This document shows positions 52,552 through 60,780 of a stretch of 64,000 nucleotides of DNA, in pieces. The stretch is from Clostridium aestuarii (GTDB taxonomy: Bacteria; Bacillota; Clostridia; Clostridiales; Clostridiaceae). Under the pieces are notes generated by a model, which was not told the DNA's origin, did not search any database, and saw only the letters and a list, made by a program, of their open reading frames with translations. Where the stretch lies: contig NZ_JAPQER010000004.1 in assembly GCF_026735135.1 (NCBI RefSeq), positions 62,001 to 126,000 of the forward strand, given 5' to 3'. How positions within the stretch are numbered: the first letter of the stretch is position 1; each line of letters opens with the position of its first letter. Both the position numbers and the translations under genes were made by a program.

Positions 52552-53106
52552 ATGACAGAGAAAGAAAAAATGGTTGCAGGAGAGTTATATAGTCCATCAG
52601 ACAAAGAGTTATTTGAGGATAGAGAAAGAGCAAAGAAAATGTGTAAACAGTTTAATGATATGGAACCTGATGAATATGATAAAAGAGTATCTTTATTAAA
52701 AAAATTGTTTCAAACAGAAAAAGAATGTTATATAGAACCTAGCTTTTATTGTGATTATGGATACAACATAAAATTGGGTGAAAAATTTTACGCAAATCAT
52801 AATTGTGTAATATTAGATGTAAATACAGTTACAATTGGTGACAATGTAATGTTTGGTCCTAACGTACAAGTTTATACTGCCACTCATCCAATTAATTCTC
52901 AACAAAGAAATTCTGGAAAAGAAATGGGATATCCAATTAAGATTGGACATAATGTTTGGGTTGGTGGAGGCGCTATTATTTGTCCTGGAATAACTATAGG
53001 TGATAATGTTGTAGTAGGAGCGGGAAGTGTTGTAACTAAAGATATTCCAGATAATGTTATAGTTGGCGGTAATCCAGCCAAAGTTATTAAACAATTAAAA
53101 AATTAA
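52552..53106 (+). CDS. maa: Maltose O-acetyltransferase
   Basis: 184 residues. N-terminal Mac domain (EKEKMVAGELYSPSDKEL to about 60), then left-handed beta-helix hexapeptide repeats with YTATHPINSQQRN (catalytic His), GHNVWVGGGAIICPGITIG and VIVGGNPAKVIK. It acetylates sugars such as maltose or glucose with acetyl-CoA, possibly to detoxify excess sugar. AAGGAGAGA before the ATG; last gene of the mal cluster. Confidence 0.92.
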   Translation: MTEKEKMVAGELYSPSDKELFEDRERAKKMCKQFNDMEPDEYDKRVSLLKKLFQTEKECYIEPSFYCDYGYNIKLGEKFYANHNCVILDVNTVTIGDNVMFGPNVQVYTATHPINSQQRNSGKEMGYPIKIGHNVWVGGGAIICPGITIGDNVVVGAGSVVTKDIPDNVIVGGNPAKVIKQLKN

Positions 53107-53128
53107 AATTTCATATTAAAATAAGATG

Positions 53129-53160
53129 GAACAGTTAAAATTGAACTGTTCTTTTTTTAT
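53129..53160 (+). terminator. Terminator of the mal operon
   Basis: GAACAGTT (53129-53136) with AACTGTTC (53144-53151), 7-nt loop, then seven T. Confidence 0.85.
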
Positions 53161-53421
53161 ATTAAAAATGGTGATTGTAGACAACTGGTTAATTAAGGTT
53201 AAGTAGTCAAAGTTATATTATGCAGTATGTATAATTAGTTTTACATATCATAGAATTATAAGAAAAAGTAAGAAAAAAGAAGGAATATGACAAAATATAT
53301 CGAAAATATATTATAAAGTTGTTCCTAATTAATATACATAAGATTATTAGGGGCTAGGTGGCAGAAATATATTTAAATTATGGAACATTAGTTACTAGCG
53401 TATTTTAATATAAGGATGAAT

Positions 53422-53450
53422 TTGATTTAAAATAAGAATAAAAATTATAT
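53422..53450 (+). promoter_or_regulatory. Promoter ahead of the riboswitch
   Basis: TTGATT (53422-53427), 17 nt, TTATAT (53445-53450). The predicted start is just before the riboswitch 5' end. The stretch from 53161 to 53421 shows no gene or structure I can name. Confidence 0.5.
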
Positions 53451-53455
53451 ATGAT

Positions 53456-53540
53456 GATAATAGCAAATTTATTGAAAAATAAAGACGCAAAGACATGGGT
53501 CTAAGGTACATAAAGTACTATGATTGCCAGTTTGCCAAAA
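53456..53540 (+). ncRNA. Cyclic di-GMP-I (GEMM-I) riboswitch
   Basis: The conserved blocks occur in order: GCAAA, the P1b hairpin TTTATT-GAAA-AATAAA with the GAAA tetraloop (53468-53483), GACGCAAAG (53484-53492), GGGTCTAA (53497-53504), hairpin GGTAC-ATAAA-GTACT, then ATGATTGCCAGTTTGCC (53520-53536). This matches the GEMM-I core (GACGCAAAG, CTAA, GCCAG, TGCC). It senses c-di-GMP in the leader of the chemoreceptor mRNA and is followed by a terminator. Confidence 0.88.
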
Positions 53541-53601
53541 CATATATTAATAAATATTAAATTAGGTTGTTTAATATATAATAATATAAATGATGTTAGG
53601 T

Positions 53602-53640
53602 AAAAATGGCTGTGATTCATAAGTCATTTTTATTTTTTGA
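53602..53640 (+). terminator. Riboswitch expression-platform terminator
   Basis: AAAAATGGCT (53602-53611), 10-nt loop, AGTCATTTTT (53622-53631) then ATTTTTT; one G-U pair. It lies 62 nt after the aptamer. A competing hairpin ATATTAAA / TTTAATAT (53556-53577) may be the alternative fold. Confidence 0.65.
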
Positions 53641-53745
53641 AAAAATTGATTGTTCCATATAAAGAGGAGGGGGTATGTAAAAAAATATTATAAAAATAAA
53701 CATAAGAACAAATTAAAAAATCACTAAAGAAAAGGAGAAATAGGA

Positions 53746-55473
53746 ATGCTTAGAATATTTAAAAATTTAAATATTGGCAGTAAATTGTATACAGGATTTG
53801 GTGTAATAGTAGCAATTTTATTAATTTTATCTACAACATTTTATATTAATCTTTCTAGTTTTTATCAAGCAAATGATTGGAATAAACATACTTATGAAGT
53901 AATAATGAGTTTACAGAATATGCAGACTAGCATGATAGATATGGAAACAGGACAACGTGGTTTTGCAATTACAGGAGATGAAAGCTTCTTAGAACCTTTT
54001 AATAAAGGAAAATCTGATTTCAGTGATAGCTGGACAAGTGTAAAAGAATTAACATCAGATAATCCTAAACAACAAGAAATATTAGATACAATAAAAACAA
54101 GTCAGGGAAAATGGCTTGCTATAGCAGAGTCACATATTAACAATCGAGGAAAAGTTGAAAATGGGATGTTGTCTATAGAAGATATTGTAAAAGAAGAGAA
54201 GCTTGCTGAAGGTAAAAAGTACATGGACAAAATACGTGAATATATTTCAGAAAGTAAAGAAATAGAAACAAATCTTTTGATACAAAGAGGAAGCAAATCA
54301 GAAACACTAAAAGATAATACAAACATAATTATAGTAGTTGGAACACTCGTTGCAGCTATATTAGCTGTAATAATTTCTATACTAATTACTAAAAGTATTG
54401 TATACCCAATTAATCAAACTTCAACAATGTTAAAAGATATTGCTGAAGGAGAAGGTGATTTAACAAAAAGGCTTGAAATTCTGTCTAATGATGAAGTGGG
54501 GGGACTAGCGTGTCAATTTAACAATTTTATAGAAAAATTGTATGATATAATTGCAAATGTAAAAGAAAGTGCAAATATTACAACAGAAAATGCTAAGTCT
54601 ATAGCGAAAGCAACAGAGGAAACAAACGCTTCTATTAATGATGTAGCTAAAACAATTGAAGAGTTGGCTAGCAGTGCTACAGATCAAGCACAGGAAGCTA
54701 ATAATAGTTCTGAAAAAATAGTGAAATTTGGAAATGAAATTACTACAGTTACTCAAGCTGCAAATTTAATAAAGGCATTTACAGGTGATGTACAAAAAGT
54801 AGGTAAAGAAGGATTAGATGATATTAATGATTTAAGTATCAAGTTTAATCAAAATAATGAAATTACACAGTTATTAAACGACAGTGTAGAAAGCTTAGAT
54901 ACTAAGTCAACTTCAGTTAATATAATAACGAACGCTATCAAAACAGTAGCAGATCAAACTAATCTTTTAGCACTTAATGCAGCGATAGAAGCAGCTAGAG
55001 CAGGAGATGCAGGAAAGGGGTTTGCTGTTGTAGCAGAAGAAATACGAAAACTTGCCGAACAAACTACAGATTCAACCCAAGAAATAGAAACTATTATCAA
55101 TGATATTCAAAAAGAAATTTCAAACACAAAGAATAATGTAGAGCAGAATAATTCAATTTTTGAGGAAAGCACAAGATCGTTTAAGAAAACTGCCAGTGCT
55201 TTTGATAAAATTGTTATGAAATTAGAAAAAGTAGTTAAGGAAATTGATAAATTATCTAATAGTATTAATAATGTTGATACTGAAAAGCAACTGATTATTA
55301 GTAATATGGAAAGCATAGCAACTATTGCTCAATCTTCGGCAGCTGCAACAGAGGAAGTTTCTGCTGCAGTAGAGGAACAAGCAGTAACCATTGCAAACAT
55401 GGCTGAAACAGCTGCAGATTTAAGGAATATAGCGGATAAATTAGAATTAGAAATGAACAAATTCAAACTTTAG
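53746..55473 (+). CDS. Methyl-accepting chemotaxis protein with CHASE3 sensor
   Basis: 575 residues. Membrane helix 1 (about 10-32), extracytoplasmic CHASE3 domain (about 40-175, with [20 protein letters not shown]), membrane helix 2 (about 190-213), HAMP, then the cytoplasmic signalling domain with the hairpin tip [20 protein letters not shown] (about 408-430) and [10 protein letters not shown]. It would signal to CheA/CheW. Its leader holds a c-di-GMP riboswitch, so expression depends on the second messenger of the motile-sessile switch. AAAGGAG before the ATG. Confidence 0.93.
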   Translation: MLRIFKNLNIGSKLYTGFGVIVAILLILSTTFYINLSSFYQANDWNKHTYEVIMSLQNMQTSMIDMETGQRGFAITGDESFLEPFNKGKSDFSDSWTSVKELTSDNPKQQEILDTIKTSQGKWLAIAESHINNRGKVENGMLSIEDIVKEEKLAEGKKYMDKIREYISESKEIETNLLIQRGSKSETLKDNTNIIIVVGTLVAAILAVIISILITKSIVYPINQTSTMLKDIAEGEGDLTKRLEILSNDEVGGLACQFNNFIEKLYDIIANVKESANITTENAKSIAKATEETNASINDVAKTIEELASSATDQAQEANNSSEKIVKFGNEITTVTQAANLIKAFTGDVQKVGKEGLDDINDLSIKFNQNNEITQLLNDSVESLDTKSTSVNIITNAIKTVADQTNLLALNAAIEAARAGDAGKGFAVVAEEIRKLAEQTTDSTQEIETIINDIQKEISNTKNNVEQNNSIFEESTRSFKKTASAFDKIVMKLEKVVKEIDKLSNSINNVDTEKQLIISNMESIATIAQSSAAATEEVSAAVEEQAVTIANMAETAADLRNIADKLELEMNKFKL

Positions 55474-55583
55474 GTTAGTTTGTTTAATATAAAGTTTAAA
55501 ATATATAAAATCGTTACATAAAACAAGGAAATATATTATTGATTAACTAAGTATGTAAAAATATTATAATAAAACTTAAATAT

Positions 55584-55620
55584 AAAATATCGTACTGAAC
55601 TTTTCAGTACGATATTTTTA
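55584..55620. terminator. Bidirectional terminator, copy of that at 60742
   Basis: A perfect 15-bp stem (55584-55598 with 55604-55618). Nearly the same sequence follows the intact BCCT gene (60742-60772), so it belongs to the duplicated segment; on the plus strand it can also end the chemoreceptor mRNA. Confidence 0.8.
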
Positions 55621-55621
55621 A

Positions 55622-56114
55622 TTAACTAGCGTTTCCTTGTAGGGTTTGTTCTGACGTTTCTTTTTCATATTCATGTAAAATATTTTGATCTTTAGCCATG
55701 TATCTTGCAACTTTTGGTGCTAAAAAGACGGTTGGCAAAAGAATAATAGAAACTGGAACAGCTGTTACAACAATGAAAGATTGTAATGAAGAAATACTCT
55801 CTTCGCCAATGGAAAGAAGTACTGCAGCAACAAATCCCATTACAATAGCCCAAAATACACGAAGACCAGCTGGAGGATTTCCATCTCCAGTAATAGCTAT
55901 GGAAATAGTATAAGCCATAGAGTCTCCAGTTGTAGCTACAAAAGAAATTGTTACAAAAAGAAATGCTGCTGCCATTAGTGTTCCCATAGGTAATTGTTTA
56001 GTAATTGCAATCATTGCTGCTGGCATTCCTGAGGTGTTTAAAGCTTCAGAAATACAACCGGGTTTTTGGAGTTCATAAAAAATGCCTGAACCACCTATAA
56101 CGGTGAACCAAAAG
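55622..56114 (-). pseudogene. BCCT transporter gene, 3' fragment
   Basis: The minus-strand sequence matches the last 493 bp of the intact BCCT gene (60781-61273) with only a few differences, including the stop and the terminator beyond it. Homology ends abruptly at 56114. The N-terminal two-thirds, with the first membrane helices and a start, are missing, so it cannot be functional. The piece beyond the break is from another gene, GH31, in the opposite direction. Confidence 0.9.
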
Positions 56115-56496
56115 AATGTAGTGGTTTATATTTGGGTACAGTATGCTTATTGCACCAGTTTTATATGAAGGTGGACGATTTTATAGTATAAAAGTTTCAC
56201 TAGAACAAATAGCAGTGTTTGTTAAAGAGGGTTCTATAATACCTGTTTATGAAGATAACTATAATTATATAGGAGAAAAAGAGCAGCCAGTTACTTTAGA
56301 AATATTCAAAGGTAAAGGGAAAATACATTGCTATGAAGATGATGGAATAAGCTTTGATTATAAAAGAGATATGTATAATTTATATGAGATAAGTGCTGTT
56401 AATGATGATAAAGATAGTAAAAATGAAATTGCAATTGAATTAATTCATAAGGGATTGAATAAGAAAGAAGACTTTAAAATAAAGTATATAAAATAA
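56115..56496 (+). pseudogene. GH31 alpha-glucosidase gene, 3' fragment with two deletions
   Basis: The fragment matches 52033-52500, the end of the intact GH31 gene, to the stop codon. It lacks 14 bp near 56123 and 72 bp at 56173, so 382 bp remain of 468. The 72-bp loss lies between two GAAGG repeats (52099-52103 and 52171-52175 in the parent) and keeps the frame. An ORF of 117 codons from ATG 56143 survives, but the catalytic barrel is absent. After the stop the two copies diverge at once. Confidence 0.9.
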
Positions 56497-56536
56497 TATG
56501 CCTGCGTATACTGCAGATAATTGCAATTACGGATTT

Positions 56537-56576
56537 AAGATAAGTAGCGATTAATATAGCTGCTTATCTTTTGTTT
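56537..56576 (+). terminator. Terminator after the scar
   Basis: AAGATAAGTAGC (56537-56548) with GCTGCTTATCTT (56559-56570), one G-U pair, then TTGTTT. Confidence 0.7.
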
Positions 56577-56721
56577 AGGAAGAAATAAACTAAGTTTAAC
56601 TTTCAAAGTAATATTTTTCACAATTTCACATATTCTTATGATAATTCTATGATATTTATTTTATAAAATATAAACAACAGTTAGGAAAGATAATTTAATC
56701 AGAATATCGGAGGAAATAAAA

Positions 56722-58182
56722 ATGAAAAAAAGTTTAAAAGTTATAGTTCTTTCAGCAGTTATAATATCGACTTTAACAACAATAAGTTTTGCAAATCCAG
56801 CTTCAAAAACAGATGCAGGAAATAAGTTAAAGAAAGAAAAAGTTGAATTTAAACAATTTACTAAGGAAGAGAAAATAAAAGAGTTAGAAGAAAGTATAAA
56901 GAAATTGGAAAAAGAATATAAAAAAGGTTTAATATCAAAAGAGAAATATAATGAAATGCTTGAAAATGTGAAAAATAGAAAAGATAGATTATCTAAACTA
57001 GATAATTTAAGAAAACAAAAATATGAAATTAAACAACTTATTAAGGAAAAAAGAATAAAAAAAATAGAAGAAAGTATAAAAAAGTTAGAGAAAGAATATA
57101 AAGAAGGTTTAATATCAAAAGAAAAATACGATGAAAAGAAATCAAATTTTAATAAAAGGCTTGAAAAAGTAAAAAATAGAAAAAATAAATTATCTAAAGT
57201 AGACAATTCAAAAAATCAAAACAATGAAACTGAACAAGTTACTAAAGAAGAGATAATAAATCAGTTAAAACAAAATATAAGAAAATTAGAAGAAAAATAT
57301 AAAGCAGGATTAATATCAAAGGAAATATATGAGGAAAAAAGAGCAAATTTTGATGACCAACTTTCAAATATATGTGAACTGAATGAAATTACAGCGGATA
57401 ATCTCAACAGCTATAAAGTTGGTATGAATGTAGCTTCAATTAATGTGAATGGTGAAAACAGAAGATTTAAGTTTTATGTCCCTGAAAATTTACCAAATGA
57501 GGGTGTTTCCTTACTATTCAGATTTCATGGTTCAGTGTCTACTTCACAAGATCCTATTGGTTCAATAACTAAAAATTATATACTAAATCAGATTGCAAAT
57601 AATGAAAATATTATAGCAGTATATCCAGTAGGAAATATACAAGAAACAACGTTTAATTGGACTGATACTGAAAAAAACTTAGCTTTTTTTGATGAAATGG
57701 TAAAAATTTTTGAAAAAACATTTGATAATATAGATTCTAATAGGATATATACATGTGGTCATTCTAGTGGAGCAATATTTTCATTTACTTTAGCGGGATT
57801 TAGAGAAGACAAAATTGCAGCAGCAGTTCCAGTTTCAGGACAATACAACCTAACTAAGACTCTAGAAAAGAGTACCTTTATAGGTAATGATGTGTCTGTT
57901 CCTATTAGAGCTTATAATGGAACAAAGGATGAAATTGTGAATCACCAAGGAGCCTATAATAATATGTGTGTTTGGTCAGAAAAAGAAAATAAAGGTAGTT
58001 CTTTTAATATTGAAAAGAGTTATATGAATATAGGTGACTACAATGTTGATGTTAAAAAATGGGATAAAGGATTGTCAGATTTAGAAATGTATTCAATACA
58101 AGATGAGGGACATGGAATCTCTTGGAATACTATTGCGCAGTCAATGTGGGAATTTATGAAAAATCATCCAAAGAATAAATAG
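56722..58182 (+). CDS. Secreted esterase (PHB-depolymerase-like) with N-terminal helical repeats
   Basis: 486 residues. Signal peptide (1-24, ending ISFA), then three related helical segments (about 50-95, 100-155, 170-215). Each has the pattern IKKLEKEYKxGLISKExYxE, similar to SHOCT-type modules and to the repeats of the protein at 1-684. The C-terminal alpha/beta-hydrolase domain (about 230-486) resembles LpqC/PHB-depolymerase esterases. It has GHSSG with nucleophile Ser348, YNGTKDEIVNH for the acid and DEGHGISWNT for the His. It probably cleaves an ester in an extracellular polymer; substrate unknown. GGAGG before the ATG. CssRS-like genes follow. Confidence 0.87.
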   Translation: MKKSLKVIVLSAVIISTLTTISFANPASKTDAGNKLKKEKVEFKQFTKEEKIKELEESIKKLEKEYKKGLISKEKYNEMLENVKNRKDRLSKLDNLRKQKYEIKQLIKEKRIKKIEESIKKLEKEYKEGLISKEKYDEKKSNFNKRLEKVKNRKNKLSKVDNSKNQNNETEQVTKEEIINQLKQNIRKLEEKYKAGLISKEIYEEKRANFDDQLSNICELNEITADNLNSYKVGMNVASINVNGENRRFKFYVPENLPNEGVSLLFRFHGSVSTSQDPIGSITKNYILNQIANNENIIAVYPVGNIQETTFNWTDTEKNLAFFDEMVKIFEKTFDNIDSNRIYTCGHSSGAIFSFTLAGFREDKIAAAVPVSGQYNLTKTLEKSTFIGNDVSVPIRAYNGTKDEIVNHQGAYNNMCVWSEKENKGSSFNIEKSYMNIGDYNVDVKKWDKGLSDLEMYSIQDEGHGISWNTIAQSMWEFMKNHPKNK

Positions 58183-58225
58183 CTATAATAGAAATACATA
58201 AAGAGTATAAATAAATATTATGTTA

Positions 58226-58274
58226 AAATATAAGTATGGTATTATTAATAGAATATCCATACTTATATTTTATT
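58226..58274 (+). terminator. Terminator after the esterase
   Basis: AAATATAAGTATGG (58226-58239) with CCATACTTATATTT (58257-58270), 17-nt loop, T-rich tail. It separates the esterase from the two-component genes. Confidence 0.75.
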
Positions 58275-58308
58275 TAATTGGATATAATTTAAACCTGAAA
58301 GGAAAGAG

Positions 58309-58995
58309 ATGAAAATGTATAATATTTTTCTTGTGGAAGATGAAAAAAATTTAAATGATATATTAGTTTTTTATTTGCAGAATGAAGGGTTTAATGTTAA
58401 AAGTTTTATATGTGGATTAGATGCAGAAAAATATGTACAAGAAGAACCTCATTTATGGATATTAGATATTATGCTTCCAGATATGGATGGATATGAACTT
58501 ATTAAAAGGATAAAAAAACAAAATGATGATACTCCTGTGATTTTTATATCTGCCCGAGATGAAGAGCTAGATAGGGTAATAGGACTGCAAATGGGAAGTG
58601 ACGACTACATAGCAAAACCCTTTCTGCCTATGGAGTTAGTTATAAGAACAAGAAAGCTTTTAACAAGAATTTATGAAAATAAGAAGATTTCTAAGACTAT
58701 AAATCTACTAATAAATAATACATATACTATTGATTTTAATAAGAGGATGGTTTTTCAAGAGAATGAAAGGATTGATATTACTTCAAAGGAATTTGATTTT
58801 TTAGCTATCATGATTAATAATAAAAATAATGCTTTGTCGAGAGAAGATATCATAACTAAAATTTACGATAAAGATTATTTTGGAAGTGATAGAACTATTG
58901 ATGATTTAGTGAGAAGAATAAGAAAAAAACTGCCTGAATTGAGGATAGAAACTATATATGGATACGGTTATAGGTGGTGTGAAAGTGAATATTAA
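58309..58995 (+). CDS. CssR-like response regulator, second copy
   Basis: 228 residues. Receiver with D53 in WILDIMLPD, ARDEELDRVIGL and KPFLPMELVIR; winged helix ending ETIYGYGYRW. It is clearly related to the regulator at 797-1483 (LDIMLP, FISARD, GSDDY, DYFG-DR, DDLVRRIRKKLPEL) but more diverged. It overlaps the kinase gene. Two in-frame ATGs (58309, 58315) suit the GGAAAG site. Confidence 0.9.
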   Translation: MKMYNIFLVEDEKNLNDILVFYLQNEGFNVKSFICGLDAEKYVQEEPHLWILDIMLPDMDGYELIKRIKKQNDDTPVIFISARDEELDRVIGLQMGSDDYIAKPFLPMELVIRTRKLLTRIYENKKISKTINLLINNTYTIDFNKRMVFQENERIDITSKEFDFLAIMINNKNNALSREDIITKIYDKDYFGSDRTIDDLVRRIRKKLPELRIETIYGYGYRWCESEY

Positions 58996-60388
58996 ATCAC
59001 TAAATTTTCGTTTGATAATATCCTTTGGGGTGATTATTTGTATTTTTTCAGCAATAATATTTTTGTTTTCTATAAAAGCTTTTAATAGCTATTATTATGA
59101 AGATATTTATAGAACTTTGGAAGAAAATGAAACTGTTATTAAGACTACTAATATTAATGATTTTGTTAAAAATAAAGACCAAGATATAAGGAAAATAGAA
59201 GAAAAAGTATGGCTTAAAAATGAAGAAAATATTATTGTGAGAAAGTTCAACGATAATCTTAGTTATTTAACGGAAGAAATATTATTAAAGGTTGAAGAGG
59301 ATATAAAAAAACAAAAGGAAGATAGTAAAAGATATGTTATGGATGTAGATAACAGAGAATTGTTCTATGTTATAACAAAATACAAAGATACATTTGGATA
59401 TAGTAAAAAAAAGTCTTATGAAAAATCATCTTCAAATATTAAAGCTTTAGATAGTCCTTGTTATTATAAAGTATCTTTTAAATGGAAGGTAGAAGATGAT
59501 ACTCTTGAAAAAAGATTGTTTATACAAATAGGCATTTCATTCATTTGGGGTATAGGAATGATGTTTTTAGTTGCATTTTATTTATCTAGATATTTAACAA
59601 GACCTTTGGTAGAACTTGAGAATCATGTTGCAAATATATCTAATAGAGAATTAAATATACCTATAAAAATGAGAAGAGAGGATGAAATAGGATTTTTGGC
59701 AAATTCAATTGAAAAAATGAGAAAAGAGTTATTAAAGTATGATGAAGATCAAAAATTCAAATTGCATGCTGTATCCCATGAATTAAAAACACCTATTATG
59801 GTAATAAAAAGTTATTTAGATGCTGCAAAGAGAGGATTGTATCCAAAGGGAACTTTAGATGCTTCTTTGGAGGTAATAGATGAAGAATGTAATAGACTGG
59901 AAAAATTGGTTTATAATCTATTGTATATGCAAAGGTTAGACTATTTAGATAGTGAAATAAAGAATAGAGAAAAAGTAAATTTAAAAGAAATAGTACAAGG
60001 AGTTATAAAAAATTATTCACTTCAATTAAAACAATTAGACATAAAATTAAATCTTGATGATGTAGTTATATATTCAAATTATAATCAATTAAAGGTTATA
60101 GTAGAAAATATTTTAGACAATCAAATAAGATATGCAAAAACCTTAATAAAAATATCTTTAACAGAAGATATTGAAAAAATTTATTTAAACTTTTTTAATG
60201 ATGGTGAATCTATTGAAAAAATAGAAGATATATTTAAGTTGTTTAAAAAAGGGAAAAAAGGACAAAGTGGTATAGGGCTGTATATAGTAAATAGGATTTT
60301 GAAAATATATGATGGAAAAATATATGCTAGAAATGTAGAAAACGGTGTATGGTTTCAAATAGAAATTGAAAAATATAAAGAAGTATAG
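58985..60388 (+). CDS. CssS-like sensor histidine kinase, second copy
   Basis: 467 residues. Two membrane helices (about 8-30 and 180-205) flank a sensor region of about 145 residues. HAMP, HisKA with H265 in AVSHELKTP, N-box ENILDNQIRYA and G-box SGIGLYIVNRI follow. The same layout and N-box as the first CssS-like kinase, but with a different sensor region. GTG 58985 lies 7 nt after AGGTGG and overlaps the regulator gene by 11 bp, so translation is coupled. The ATG at 58958 is upstream of that site. Confidence 0.88.
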   Translation: MNIKSLNFRLIISFGVIICIFSAIIFLFSIKAFNSYYYEDIYRTLEENETVIKTTNINDFVKNKDQDIRKIEEKVWLKNEENIIVRKFNDNLSYLTEEILLKVEEDIKKQKEDSKRYVMDVDNRELFYVITKYKDTFGYSKKKSYEKSSSNIKALDSPCYYKVSFKWKVEDDTLEKRLFIQIGISFIWGIGMMFLVAFYLSRYLTRPLVELENHVANISNRELNIPIKMRREDEIGFLANSIEKMRKELLKYDEDQKFKLHAVSHELKTPIMVIKSYLDAAKRGLYPKGTLDASLEVIDEECNRLEKLVYNLLYMQRLDYLDSEIKNREKVNLKEIVQGVIKNYSLQLKQLDIKLNLDDVVIYSNYNQLKVIVENILDNQIRYAKTLIKISLTEDIEKIYLNFFNDGESIEKIEDIFKLFKKGKKGQSGIGLYIVNRILKIYDGKIYARNVENGVWFQIEIEKYKEV

Positions 60389-60433
60389 CTAATAGGAATT
60401 ATGAATAATATGATTCTCTAAATTGTTTATACT

Positions 60434-60649
60434 ATGTGGATAGAAAATCCATTTGCAACTGGATTAGCTACTAGAGTTTTAGTTGATGTAATATAAATAA
60501 GGGGTAGAAATATGAAAGACGAATTAATGTTAAAAAAATTAATGGAAACCTACCAACTATTTGCAGAATTTAACGAGAAAACTTTTTTAGAGAATTATAG
60601 TAATTTGAACATAAATGAGGTACAGGCTATTTTTATTTATGTAAGGTAA
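60434..60649 (+). other. Possible gene remnants between the second CssS and BCCT genes
   Basis: A 20-codon frame (60434-60496) ends NPFATGLATRVLVDVI and is followed by a 45-codon ORF (60512-60649) with AAGGGGTAG before its ATG. That short protein, ending LNINEVQAIFIYVR, recalls the start of a MarR-type regulator. Neither is convincing as a whole gene; decayed fragments are the likelier reading. The remaining sequence to 60740 is empty. Confidence 0.35.
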
Positions 60650-60740
60650 GGCAATAGATTAATATCTAAATTACAAGAAATGTTAATGAGTTGGGCTTAA
60701 AAGTGTTGAGAAAAATATAGAGAAACAAGTCATACAGTGA

Positions 60741-60780
60741 AAATATCGTACTGAATTTTTCAGTACGATATTATTTTTAA
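60741..60780 (-). terminator. Terminator of the BCCT gene
   Basis: AATATCGTACTGA (60742-60754) with TCAGTACGATATT (60760-60772), with T-rich sequence on the minus-strand side. Same hairpin as at 55584. Confidence 0.8.

Noticed and set aside
53161-53421. A second structured RNA upstream of the riboswitch (GGGGCTAGGTGGCAG near 53350)
   Set aside because: I could not match it to a known aptamer or draw a convincing set of stems.
55622-56026. 134-codon ORF as a short functional BCCT-like protein
   Set aside because: It is the tail of the intact gene at 60781-62349, begins at an internal Met and has no ribosome site.
56143-56496. 117-codon ORF as a small glycan-binding protein
   Set aside because: It is the C-terminal end of GH31 with a 72-bp deletion; no promoter or ribosome site is seen before it.
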